This document shows, in pieces, positions 38,804 through 50,863 of a DNA stretch of 64,000 nucleotides. Both the position numbers and the translations under genes were made by a program. The stretch lies in NCBI RefSeq assembly GCF_035594125.1, contig NC_087168.1:7037058-7101057 (forward strand), in the 5' to 3' direction. Positions within the stretch are counted from its first letter, which is position 1; the number at the start of each line of letters is the position of its first letter. The notes below the pieces were generated by a model that worked only from the letters and a program-made list of their open reading frames with translations, did no database searches and was not told the origin of the DNA. This DNA is from Scylla paramamosain. Lineage: Eukaryota; Arthropoda; Malacostraca; Decapoda; Portunidae.

Positions 38804-39875
38804 AGTTCAGGAAATTATATGAAATAAGAACATTATCAAAAAAGTTAAATTTAGCTTTTTTTTTCGGACTGTTATGTACCAAACCCCTAAAGTGCATGCA
38901 AAGCCACCTATATGGAAAAATTAAACCTCTTTGCCAAAAAACTGTCTGATGAGTGTTTTTCAGCATGTTAGAACCAACACGATAAAACCCAAGGAAGTCA
39001 ATGTATATAGGAATCCAACACACAATTACTGAAAACGTGTCTTTTCGGAGTTTTACGTACAATAACTCTAAAATGGATGCAAACCAACCAAAATGAAGAT
39101 ATAGAATAACATTACCAAAAAGGTATATTTTGAGTGTTTTTGAAATTGTTACCTACAAAAAACGCGAAAATGGATGGAAAGCACTCTATATTGGGAAGCA
39201 AAAGGACATTACGAGAAACGTGTATAATGAGTGTTTTATAGTTTAACAAGAACCACAAGGCAAAAAACGCAAAAACTCGTGTATATAAAGAAGTTTCTTA
39301 CATTCCAAAATGCTGAAACTCATGAATAAGACTTTTAATTGAGAAACAGAACTATTTTACCAAATGTGAGTATTTTGAGTGTTTTTCACATTCTTAGTTA
39401 CGAAAATCCGAAATTACAAATGAAATTAGTTTTATGTGGGAAAAAAATGACATTACCAGAAAAGTGTCTTGTGAATGTTTTAGAGCGTGATATACAACAA
39501 AGCACTAAAAAGCAGAACAATCACATTACGTGGGAATAAAACCAACTTTTACCAAAAATATGCCTTTAAGTGTTTTTAACTCTTTATATAACAAAACGCT
39601 AAAACGCATGCAAAACACCCTTTATGGAAAAACAAAATAACATTACCAAAAGCATGAAATTTAAGTGTTTTTGATCATGTTACCTATAAAAACGCTAAAA
39701 TACATGAAAAGAACCCTATGTTTGTGAAACGAAAGGATATTTCGAAAATTGTGTATTATGAGAGTTTTTAGGTTCCTTAAGTACCAAAAAGCTAAAACAC
39801 ACAAATAACACTCTTTATAGAGAAATAAAAAATAAATAAATAAATACAAAATTTTTTTTTTTTGTTATTCATCTT
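38804..39875 (+). repeat. Region B unit 1 (junction unit)
   Basis: This unit begins abruptly at the region A edge with 'agttcaggaaattatatg'. Its first 250 bp is close to the reverse complement of the region A sub-unit at 2,600-2,830, including the unusual 'accaacacgataaaaccc'. It is therefore nearer to the homogenised HOR than the remaining region B units are. Confidence 0.8.
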
Positions 39876-40761
39876 CATAGGTACCGAGATGCCAAAATTC
39901 TGGCAAAATTCAGGCAATTGTAGCTTTTTTCCGGGGTTATGTACCAAACCCTAAGGTGCATGCAAAGCCACCTATATGGGAAAATTACACAATTTTACCA
40001 GAAACCTGTACCAGAATTAATTTCAACAAAATTACTGAAAACGAGTCTTTTCAGAGATTTACGAAGAAAAAAGCTAAAATTGATGCAAACCAACCAATGT
40101 GAAGAAATAGAATTACATTACCAAAAAGATATATTTTGAGTGTTTTTATGCTTGTTACCTACAAAAAATGCAAAAATGGATGGAAAACACTCTATATTAG
40201 GAAACAAAAGAACATTACGAGAAACGTGTATAATTAGTGTTTTATAGTTTAACAAGAACCACAAGGCAATAAACGCAAAAACTTGTGTATATAGAGAAGT
40301 TTCTTACATACAAAAATGATGAAATGCATGAAAAACACGTTTAATCGAGAAACAGAACTACCCTACCAAATTGTGTATTTTGAGTGTTTTTTCACATTCA
40401 TAGTTACGAAATTGCCAAATTACATGCGAAACTAGCTTTATGTGGGAAAAAAATGAGATTACCAGAAAAAATGTCTTTTGAGTGTTTTTGAGCGTGATAT
40501 GCAACAATGCCCTAAAAAGCAGAACTATCACATTACTTGGGAATAAAACCAACTTTTACGAAGAATTTGCCTTTAAGTGTTTTTTAACTCCTTACATACC
40601 AAAACGCTAAAACGCATGTAAAAACACCCTTTATGGAGAAACAGAATAACATTACCAAAAATATGTATTTTGAGTGTTTTTGATCATGTATTATGAGTGT
40701 TCCTTAAGTACTAAAAAAGCTAAAACTCACAAATAATACTTTATAGAAAAAAAAAAATCTT
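39876..40761 (+). repeat. Region B unit 2
   Basis: This is an 886-bp unit starting at the anchor. The expected downstream monomers run to about 40,688, where 'tgatcatgtattatgagtg' joins two monomers that are normally one repeat apart. That is a one-monomer deletion. A further shortening lies near 40,010, at 'acctgtaccagaattaatttc'. Confidence 0.75.
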
Positions 40762-41840
40762 CATAGGTACCGAGATACCAAATTCTGGAAAAATGCAGGG
40801 AAATTTTGTAAAAAAAAATCATTATGAAAAAAATAATCTTAGCTTTTTTCCGGAGTTATGTTCCAAACCCTAAAGTGCAGGCAAAGCCACCTATATGGAG
40901 AAATTACTCGAATTTACCAGAAACCTGTCTTTTGAGTGTTTTTTTCAGCAATTTCAACAATATTACTGAAAACGTGTCTTTTCAGTGATTTATGTAGAAA
41001 AACGCTAAAACGAATGCAAACCAACCAATATGAAGAAATAGAATATTACCAAAAAGATATATTTTTATGTGTTTTTGAGCTTGTTACCAACAAAAAATTT
41101 CGAAAATGGATGAAAAAATCATTACAAGAAATGTGTATAATGAGTGTTTTATAGTTTCACAAGAACCACAAGGCAAAAAACTCAAAAACTCATGTACATA
41201 AAGAAGTTTCTTACACAACAAAATGCTGAAACTCATGAATAACACTTTTAATTGAGAAACAGAACTACCTTACCAAATGTGTGTATTAGAGAAGTTTCTT
41301 ACATACCAAAATACTGAAGCTCATGAATAACACTTTTAATTAAAAAACAGAACAACCTTACTAAATGCCTGTATTTTGAGTGTTTTTCACATTTTTAGTT
41401 ACCAAAAACCCAAATTCCATGCGGGAAAAAAATAATATTACCAGAAAATGTCTTTCGAGTGTTTTTGAGAGTGTTAGGCAATAAACCACTAAAAAGCAGG
41501 GCAATCACATTACATTGGAATAAAACCAACTTTTACCAAAAACTTGCTTTTAGGTGTTTTTGAGCTCATTACATACCAAAACGCTAAAATGCATGCAAAA
41601 CACCTTTTATGGACAAAAAGAATAACATTACCAAAAACATGTATTTTAATACATGCAAAGAACCTTATGTTTGGGAAACGAAAGGACATTACGAGAAATA
41701 TGTATTATGAGTGTTTTTAAGTTCCTTAAGTATTAAAAAGATAAACCCACAAATAACTCTCTTTATTTAGAAAAACTAAATAAATAAAAAATGAAAAAAA
41801 TAGGAATGATTTATTTATTTATTTTTTTGTTAATCATCTT
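40762..41840 (+). repeat. Region B unit 3
   Basis: This is a 1,079-bp unit. It contains a local duplication near 41,195-41,340: the 'gaagtttcttaca' monomer with 'gctgaaactcatgaataac' is followed by a second, similar copy. It then loses part of the monomers near 41,640, where 'acatgtattttaatacatgc' fuses two of them. Confidence 0.75.
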
Positions 41841-42873
41841 CATAGATATCGAGATGCCAAAATTCTGGGGAAATTCGGACTGGTATATACCAAACCCTAA
41901 AGTGCATGCAAAGCCTCCTATATGAGGAAATTAAACGACCTTAAAAGAAATCTGTCTTTTGAGTGTTTTTCAGAATGTTAGGCACCAAAAAGATAAATAA
42001 ATAAGGAACTCACTTTATATGGGAATCCAAAACAAAATTACTGAAAACGTGTCTTCTCAGTGTTTTACGTAGAAAAACGCTAAAATGGATGCAAACCAAT
42101 CAATATCAAGAAATAGAAAAAAACATTACCAAAAAGGTATATTTTGAGTGTTTTTGAGCTTGTTACCTACAAAAAAATGCTAAAATTGATACAAAGCACT
42201 CTATATTGGGAAACAGAGGGACATTGCGAGAAAAGTGTATAATGAGTGCATTATAGTTCAAAAGAACAACAGGGCAAAAAACGCAAAAACACGTGTATAT
42301 GGAAAAGTTTCCTATATACCAAAAATGATGAAACTCATGAATAACACTCTTAATTGAGAAACAGAACAACCTTACCAAATTCGTGTGTTTAGAGTGTTTT
42401 TTCATATTCTTAGTCACTAAAAACGCAAATTTCATGCGAAACCAGATTTATATGGGAAAACATGACATTTCTAGAAAAATGTCCTTTGAATGTTTTTGAG
42501 CGTGATAGGCAATCAAGCACTAAAAAGCAGGGCAATCACTTTTCATTGGAATAAAACCAATTTTTACCAAGAACTTGCCTTTAAATGCTTTTGAGCTCCT
42601 TATATACAAAACCGCTAAAACGCATGCAAAACAAACTTTATGGAGAAACAGAATAACATTACCAAAAACATGTAATTTGTGTGTTTTTTATCATGTTATC
42701 TCTAAAAAACGCTTAAATACATGCAAAGAACATTATGTTTGGGACACAGAAGGACATTACGAAAAACGTGGATTATGAGTGTTTTTTTTAAGTTCCCTAA
42801 GTACAAAAAAGCTAAATCCCACAAATAAAACTCTTTATTTAGAAAAAAAATAGGATTTTTTTATTTTCATCTT
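41841..42873 (+). repeat. Region B unit 4
   Basis: This is a near-complete 1,033-bp unit with the anchor variant 'catagatatcgagatgcc'. It is shortened early, near 41,877, where 'attcggactggtatatacc' brings two monomers together. It then has the full series to 'aaatcccacaaataaaac'. Confidence 0.78.
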
Positions 42874-43570
42874 CATAGGTACCGAGATGCCAAAATTCTG
42901 GGAAAATTCAGGAAAATTTTATGAACCAAAGAATATTATCAAAAAAGTCAATTTTACCTTTTTTTTCGGAATGTTATGTACCAAACCCTAAAGTGCATGC
43001 AAAGCCTCCTATATGAGGAAATTAAACGACCTTACTAGAAATCTGTCGTTTGAGTGTTTTTCAGCATGTTAGGCACCAAAACGATAAATAATGAGGAACT
43101 CACTCTATATGGGAATCCAAAACAAAATTACTGAAAATGTATCTTCTCAGTGTTTTACGTAGAAAAACGCAAAAACTCGTGTATATAAAGAAGTTTCTTA
43201 GATACCAAAATGCTGAAACTCATGAATAACACTCTTAATTGAGAAACAGAACAACTTTACTAAATGCGTGTATTTTGAGTGCTTTTCACCTTAGTTACCA
43301 AAATCCCAAATTGCATGGGAAACCAGCTTTATGTAGGAAAAAAAATGACATTACGAGAAAAGTGTCTATTGAGTGTTTTTAAGCGTGATAGGGAATAGGG
43401 CACTAAAAAGCAGGGGAATCACTTTACATGGCAATAAAATAAATTTTTACGAAGAACTTGCCTTTAAGTGTTTTCAGCTCCTTATGTACTAAAACGCTAA
43501 AACGCATGCAAAACACACTTTATGGAAAAAGAGAATAACACTACCAAAAACACACATTTTGCATGTTTTT
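42874..43570 (+). repeat. Region B unit 5 (internally deleted)
   Basis: This unit starts at a good anchor. Near 43,165 it jumps from 'cgtagaaaaacgc' directly to 'aaaaactcgtgtatataaag', losing about two monomers. It ends near 43,571 by fusing 'ttttgcatgtttttggc' to the next unit, so the last monomers and the next anchor are missing. Confidence 0.75.
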
Positions 43571-44647
43571 GGCAAAATTTGGGCAAAATTCAGGAAATTA
43601 TGAGTCAATTATCAAAAAAGTTATTTTTAGCTTTTTTTTTCATACTGTTATGTACGAAACCCTAAAGTGCATGCAAAGCCACCTATATGGGGAAATTAAA
43701 CGTCTTTGCCAGAAAACTGTCTTATGAGTGTTTTTCAGCTTGCTAGGCACCATAACGGTAAATAACATGCGTCACTCTATATGGGAATCTAATACAAAAT
43801 TACTGAAAACGTGTCTTTTCGGTGTTTTACGTAGAAAAACGCTTAAACGGATGCAAACCAACCAATAAGAAGAAATAAAACTACATTACCAAAAAGGTAC
43901 ATTTTGAGTGTTTTTGAGCTTGTTACCTACAAAAAACGCGAAAATGGATGCAAAGCACTCCCTATTGGAAAACAAAAGGACATTACGAGAAACGTGTATA
44001 ATGAGTGTCTTATTATTTTTGAGCAAAAGAACTTGTGGTTCACAAGAACTACAAGGCAAAAAACGCAAAAAATTCGTGTATATAAAGAAGTTTCTTAGAT
44101 ACCAATATGCTAAACCCATGAATAACAATATTAATTGAGAAACAGAACAACGTTACCAAATGCGTGTACTTTGAGTGTTTTTCACATTCTTAGTTAGCAA
44201 AACCCCAAATAGAACGCGAATCTATGTTGGAAAAAAAATGACATTACCAAAAGTGTCTTTTGAGTGTTTTTGAGCGTTTTAGACAATAAATTATATAAAA
44301 AAAAACAGGGCACATTACATGGGAATAAAACCAACTTTTACCAACAACTTGCCTTGAAGTGTTTTTGACCTCCTTACAAACCAAAACGCATGCAAAAAAC
44401 TCTTTAATGGAGAAGCAAAATAACATTACTAAAAACATGTGTTTTAAGTCCTTTTGATCATGTTATCTATAAAAACGCTTAAATACATGCAAAGAACCCT
44501 ATGTTTGGGAAACGAAAGGACATCACGAGAAACATGTATTAGGGCCGTTTTTAAATTGCTTAAGTAACAAAACGTTAAAACCCATAAATAACACTCTTTA
44601 TAGAGAAAAAATAAAAATTAAAAAAATAGCTTTTTTATATTGATTTT
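43571..44647 (+). repeat. Region B unit 6 (anchor lost)
   Basis: This unit opens with 'caaaatttgggcaaaattc', the sequence that normally follows the anchor, then runs through a full set to 44,647. It carries the 'cttatgagtg' type shared with the region A sub-units at 2,650 and 3,760. An insertion-like variant near 44,018 ('tgagcaaaagaacttgtgg') is shared with 49,312 in unit 12. Confidence 0.75.
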
Positions 44648-45717
44648 CATAGGTACCAAGATGCCAAAATTCTACCAAAATTCAGGGAATTTATGTGGAA
44701 AAAAGAACATTATCAAAAAAGTCAATTATAGCTCTTTTTCGGATTTTTATGTTCCAAACTCTAAAGTGCATGCCACCTATATAAGGAAGTTAAACGACTT
44801 TACCAGAAACCTGTCTTTTCAGTGTTTTCCAGCATGTTAGGCACCAAAACGATAAATAATATGGAAGTCAGTCAATATGTGAATCCAAAACAAAATTACT
44901 GGAAACGTGTCTTTTCAGTGTTTTACGTAGAAAACGCTGAAACGGATGCAAACCAACAAATATGAAGAAATAGAATAACATTACCAAAAAGTGTTTTTTA
45001 GCTTTTTACCTACAAAAAAAAACGCGCAAATGGATGGAAAGCACTCTATATTGGGAAGCAAAAGGACATTACGAGAAACGTGTATAATGAGTGTTTTATA
45101 GTTTCACAAGATCCACAATGCAAAAAACGCAAAAACTCGTGTATATAGAGAAGTTTCTTACATACCAAAACGCTAAAACTCATGAATAACACTTTTAATT
45201 GAAAAACAGAACTACCTTACCAAATGTGTGTATTTTGAGTGTTTTTCACATTCTTAGTTACGAAAATCCCAAATTACATGCAAAACTACCTTTATGGGGG
45301 AAAAAAATGAAATTACCAGAAAAGTGTCTTTTGAGTGTTTTTTAGCGTTATATGCAACAAAACACTAAAAAGCAGAACAATCACATTACATTGGAATAAA
45401 ACCAAATTTTACGAAGAACTTGCCTTTAAGTGTTTTTTAACTCCTTACATACCAAAACGCTAAACACATGCAAAACAACCTTTATGAAGAAACAGAATAA
45501 CATTACCAAAAACATATATTTTGATTGTTTTTGATAATGTTACCTATAAAATCGCTTAAATACATGCAAAGAACCCTATGTTTGTGAAACGAAAGGACAT
45601 TACGAAAATCGTGTATTATGAGTTCCTTAAGTACCAAAAATCTAAAACCCACAAATAACACTCTTTATAGAGAAAAAAATAATAAAAAAAATAGATTTTT
45701 TTTTTGTTATTCATCTT
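44648..45717 (+). repeat. Region B unit 7 (near-complete reference unit)
   Basis: This is a 1,070-bp unit holding the whole monomer series in order, so it is a good reference for the 1.1 kb layer. It starts 'cataggtaccaagatgcc' and ends with the A/T-rich tract before the next anchor. Apart from small indels no piece is missing. Confidence 0.82.
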
Positions 45718-46729
45718 CATAGGTAACGAGATGCCAAAATTTTGAGAAAATTTAGGGAAAATATGTGAAAAAAAAACATAAAAAAAATGATTTTAGCTTT
45801 TTCCGGAGTTATGTACGAAACCCGGAAGTGCATGCAAAGCCACCTATATGGGGATATTACACGACTTTACAAGAAACGTGTCTTTGGGTGTTTTCAACAA
45901 TTTCAACAATATTACTGAAAACGTGTCTTTTCAGTTTTAGCGTAGAAAACTAAAACGGATGCAAACCAACCAATATGAAGAAATAGAATAACATTACAAA
46001 AAAGTTGAGTGTTTTTGAGCTTGTTACCTACAAAAAACGCAAAAATGAATGCAAAGCAGTCTATATTGGGAAACAAAAGGATATTACAAGAAAATTGTAT
46101 AATGAATGTATTAATAGTTTTCAACAACCATAAGGCAAAAAACGCAAAACTCGTATATATGGAGAAGTTTCTTAGATACCAAAATGCTGAAACTCATGAA
46201 CAACACTCTTAATTGAGAAACAGAACAATTTCAGGAAATGAGTGTATTTTGAGTGTTTTTTTTTTCACATTCTTAGTGGTCCAACCCCAAATTACATGCA
46301 AAACTGTGGAATAAATGAAATTACTAGAAAAGTGTCTTTTTAGTGTTTTTCAGCGTGTTAGGCAATAAAGCATTAAAAAGCAGGGCAATCACATTACATG
46401 GGAATATAACCAACTTTTACCAAGAACTTGCCTTTAAGTTTTTTTGAGCTCCTTACATACTAAAACGCTAAAACCCATGGAAAACACCGTGTGGAAAAAC
46501 AGAATAACATTATCAAAAACATGTATTTTTAGTGTTTTTGAGCTTGTTACCAATAAAAACGCTTAAATACATGCAAAGAACCCTATGTTTGGGAATAAAA
46601 GGACTTTACGAGGAATGTGTATTATGAGTATAAGTTCCTTAAGTACCAAAAAGCTAAAACCCACAAATAACACTATACAGAAAAAATAAATTAAAATAAA
46701 TTAAAATATAACATTTTTTTAATGATCTT
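45718..46729 (+). repeat. Region B unit 8
   Basis: This is a 1,012-bp unit. A monomer is shortened near 45,890, where 'tttcaacaatttcaacaata' duplicates a short motif that also occurs near 40,950 and 48,360. The rest follows the normal series. Confidence 0.78.
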
Positions 46730-47291
46730 CATAGGCAACGAGATGCCAAAATTCTGGCAAAATTCAGGAAAATTACGTGAAAAAAGAATATTGTGAAAGA
46801 GGTTAATTTTAGCTTTTTTTTTCGGACTGTTATATACCAAACCCTAAAGTGTATGCAAAGCCACCTATATAGGGAAATTAAACGACTTTACAAGAAACCT
46901 GTCTTTTGAGTGTTTTTCAGCATGTTAGGCATCAAAACGATAAATAACATGAAAGTCACTCTATATGGGAATCCAAAAATTACTGAAAACATGTCTTTTC
47001 TGTGTTTACGTAGAAAAACGCTAAACACGGATGGAAACCAACCAATATGAAGAAATAGAATAACATTACCAAAAAGGTATATTTTGAGTGTTTTTGATCA
47101 TGTTACCTATAAAAACGCTTCAATACATGTAAAGAACCTTATCTTTAGGAAACAAAAGGACATTACGAGAATTGAGTATTATGAGTGTTTTTACGTTCCT
47201 TAAGTACCAAAAAGCTTAAACCCACAAATAACACTCTTTATAGAGAAAAAATAAATAAATGAAAAAATATCATTTTTTTTTTATTGATCTT
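46730..47291 (+). repeat. Region B unit 9 (half-length, deleted)
   Basis: This unit is only 562 bp long. Near 47,097 it passes from 'tattttgagtgtttttg' straight to 'atcatgttacctataaaaac', skipping about five monomers. Because the join falls within the shared monomer core, unequal crossing-over in monomer register is the likely cause. Confidence 0.8.
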
Positions 47292-48239
47292 CAAAGGTAT
47301 CGAGATGCCAAAATTCTGGCAAAATTCAGGGAAATAATGTGAAAAAAGAATATCATAAAAGTTAATTTTAACTTTTTTTCAGACCGTTATGTACCAAACC
47401 ATAAAGTGCATGTAGAGCCACCTATATGGGGAAAATAAACGACTTTGCCTGAAACCTGTCTTTTGCCTCTTTTTCAGTATGTTATTCACCAAAACAATAA
47501 ATAATATGGAAATCACTCTGTATGGGAATCCAAAACAAAATTACTGAAAACGTGTCTTTTCAGTGTTTTACGTAGAAAAACGCTAAAAGCAAAATCAACC
47601 AATATCATGAAATAAAATAATTTTACCAAAAAGGTATTTTTTGTGTTTTGAGCGAAAATGGATGCAAATCTCTCTATATTGGGAAACAAAAGCACATTTA
47701 GAGAAAAGTGTATAATGATTGTTTTATAAGTTTCACAAGAACCAGAAGACAAAAAACGCAAAAACTCGTGTATATTGAGAAGTTTCTTACATACCAAAAT
47801 ACTAAAACTTATGAATAATACTTTTAATTGAGAAACAGAACTACCTTACCAAATGTACGTATTTTGGGTGTCTTTCACATTCTTAGTTACGAAAATCCCA
47901 AATTACATGCGAAACTAACTTTTTGTTGGAAAAAAATGACATTATCAGAAAAGTGTCTTTTGATTGTTTTTGAGCGTGATATGCAAAAAAAGCACTAAAA
48001 AGCAGAATAATCACATTATATAGGAATAAAACTAACTATTACGAAGAACTTGCCTTTAAATGATTTTAACTCCTTACATACCAAAACGCTAAAACGCATG
48101 GAAAACACACTTTATGGAGAAACAGAATAACATTACCAAAAACATGTATTTTGAGTGTTTTTGATCATACGAGTATTTCCTATAAAAACGCTTAAATATA
48201 TGCAAAGAACCCTATGTCTGTGAAATGAAAGGATATATA
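47292..48239 (+). repeat. Region B unit 10
   Basis: This unit has the anchor variant 'caaaggtatcgagatgcc'. Monomers are shortened near 47,590 and 47,645. It ends early near 48,240 by joining 'ggatatataagaaaaaaa' to the 'ttagctttttt' part of the next unit, so the next anchor is absent. Confidence 0.75.
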
Positions 48240-49040
48240 AGAAAAAAATTAGCTTTTTTCTGGAATTATGTACCAACCCAGAAGTGCATGCAAAGCCACC
48301 TATATGGGGAAATTACACGACTTTACCAGAAATCTGTCTTTTGAGTGTTTTACAGATATTTCAACAATATTACTAAAAACGTGTCTTTTCAGTGATTTAC
48401 GAAGAAAAACCCTAAAACGGATGCAAACCAACCAATATGAAGAAATAGAATATTTTTACCAAAAAGATATATTTTGAGTGTTTTTCAACTTGTTATCTAG
48501 AAAAAATGCGAAAATGGATGGAAAGTACTCAATATTGGGAAACAAAAGAACATTACGAGAAACGTGTACAATGAGTGTTTTATAGTTTCATACGAACCAC
48601 AAGGCAAAAAACGCAAAAAACTAGATATTACCAAAAAAAGTGTCTTCTGAGTGTTTTTGAGCGTGATATGCAACAAAGCACTAAAAAGCAAAAGAATCAT
48701 ATTACATGGGAATAAAACCAACTTTTACGAAGAACTTGCCTTTAAGGTTTTTTTTTTAACTCCTTACATACCAAAACGCTAAAACGCATGCAAAAACACC
48801 CTTTTATACAGAGTAACATTACCGAAAACATGTATTTTGAGTGTTTTTGATCATGTTATTTATAAAAACGCTTAAATACATGCAAAGAACCTTATGTTTA
48901 GGAATTGAAAGGACATTACGAGAAACGTGTATTATGAGTGTTTTTAATTTCCTTAAGTACTAAAAAAGCTAAAACCCACAAATAAAAGCTCTTTATAGAG
49001 AAAAAAAATAATAAATTATTTTTTTTTTGTTATTCATCTT
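48240..49040 (+). repeat. Region B unit 11 (anchor lost)
   Basis: This unit starts within the 'ttagcttttttctgg' part. Near 48,627 it loses a stretch, where 'aaactagatattaccaaa' fuses two monomers. It ends in a normal A/T-rich tract. Its 48,350-48,470 stretch is close to 40,950-41,060 and 45,890-45,990. Confidence 0.75.
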
Positions 49041-49965
49041 CATAGGTACTAAGATGCAAAAATTCTGGCAATATTCTTTGGGAATCGAAAACAAAATTAC
49101 TGAAAACGTGTTTTTTCGGTGTTTAACGTAGAAAAACCTTAAAACGGATGCAAACCAACCAATATGAAGAAATAGAATAACATTACCAAAAAGGTATATT
49201 TTGAGTGTTTTTGAGGTTGTTACCTAGAAAAAACGCGAAAATGCAAAGCACTCCCTATTGGGAAAGAAAAGGACATTACAAGAAACGTCTATAATGAGTG
49301 TCTTTTCATATTCGGGCAAAAGAACTTGTGGTTCACAAGAACCATAAGGCAAAAAGCGCATAAAGTCGTGTATATAAAGAAGTTTCTTAGACACAAAAAT
49401 GCTGAAACTTATGGATAACAATCTTAATTGAGAACCAGAACATTACCAAATGCGTGTATTTTGAGTGTTTTTTCACATTCTTTGCAAAACATCAAATAGC
49501 ATGCGAAACTAGCTTTATGGGGGAAAAAAAATGACATTACCAAAAGTGCCTTTTGAGTGTTTTTGAGCATGTTAGGCAATAAAGCACTAAAAAGCAGGGC
49601 AATCATATTACATTGGAATAAAACCAACTTTTACAAAGAACTTGCCTTGAAGTATTTTTCAGCTCCTTACATACCAAATCGCTAAAACGCATGCAAAACA
49701 CTCCTTTATGGAGAAGCAGAATAACATTACGAAAAACAAGTGTTTTTGAGTGTTTTTTTTTTATCATGTTACCTATACAAACGCTTAAATACATGCAAAG
49801 ATCCCTATATTTGGGAAACGAAAGGACATTACGAGAAATGTGTATTATGAAGGTTTTTAAGTTGCTTAAGTACCAAAACGTTAAAACCTACAAATATCAC
49901 TTTTTATAGAGAAAAAAATTAAATAAATAAAAAAATAGCATTTTTATTTTTTTGTTATTCATGTT
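49041..49965 (+). repeat. Region B unit 12
   Basis: This is a 925-bp unit. Immediately after the anchor, near 49,075, it jumps from 'ctggcaatattc' to 'tttgggaatcg', losing about two monomers. It shares the 'gcaaaagaacttgtgg' variant with unit 6. Confidence 0.75.
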
Positions 49966-50455
49966 AATAGGTACCAAGATGCAAAAATTCTGCCAAAATT
50001 CAGGGAAATTATGTCGAAAAAAGAACATTATTGGAAAAGTTAATTATACCTTTTTTATTTTTGGAGTTATGTACCAAACCATAAAGTGTATGCAAATCCA
50101 CCTATTTGGGAAAATTTAACATCTTTACAAGAAACCTGTCTTTTGAGTGTTTTTACGCATGTTAGGCACCAAAACGATAGATAATATTAAAGTCACTCTA
50201 TATGGAAATCCGAAACAAAATTATTGAAAACGTGTCTTTTAAAAGATTTACGTAGAAAAACGCTAAAACGGATGCAAACCAACCAATATGAAAAAAATAG
50301 AATAATATTACCAGAAAAATATATTTTGTGTGTGTTTGAGCTTGTTATATAAAAAAAAAAACGCAAAAATGGATGCAAAGCACTGTATATTAGGAAAAAG
50401 ATATAACGAGAAACGTGTATAATGAGTGTTTTATAGTTCAAAACGATAAATATTT
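49966..50455 (+). repeat. Region B unit 13 (partial, at the B/C boundary)
   Basis: This unit begins with the anchor variant 'aataggtaccaagatgc' and runs through about five monomers to 'tttatagttcaaaacg'. It then passes into 'ataaatatttttccc', and from about 50,456 the sequence matches the other end of region C at about 62,640 instead of the 1.1 kb series. Confidence 0.75.
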
Positions 50456-50863
50456 TTCCCATATAAAAAAAAAAATAATTCTATTTCTTATGTACAAACA
50501 CGTTAGAACATATACAAAATAACGTGTAATGGAGAAACAGGACAACATTGCCAAAAACGTGTATTTTGAGTGTTTTTGAGCTTCATAAGTACCAAAATGC
50601 CAAAATACATGCAAAGAACCCTCGTTGCAGTAACGGAACGATATTACCAGAAAATTGTCATATGGGTTGTTTTGGGGTATATTAAGCACCATATCGCTGA
50701 AATTTTTTTTTTTTTTTTAGTTTCTTGCGTACCAAAACACTCAAACGCGTGGAAAATAACTTTTTATGGAGAAACAACATTTTTACAGCTTTTTTAGATC
50801 GCAAAACACCAAAATGCATGCATATTACCCGATATTAGGAAACGAAACGATATTAACAAAGAA

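Larger units (their letters stand above)
38804..50455 (+). repeat. Region B: diverged 1.0-1.1 kb satellite units, all on the plus strand
   Basis: This flank consists of plus-strand monomers ordered into a recurring set of about 11-12 monomers. Each set has an A/T-rich tract, then the anchor 'cataggtaccgagatgcc' with variants, then 'accaaaccctaaagtgcatg', and ends near 'aaacccacaaataac'. Anchors lie at 39,876, 40,762, 41,841, 42,874, 44,648, 45,718, 46,730, 47,292, 49,041 and 49,966. Units that have lost the anchor begin near 43,571 and 48,240. Units are clearly more diverged from each other than region A copies are, and several have internal deletions. The same unit types occur in region A, mostly inverted relative to the window, so B looks like the ancestral or decayed form. 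No gene is visible. Confidence 0.88.
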
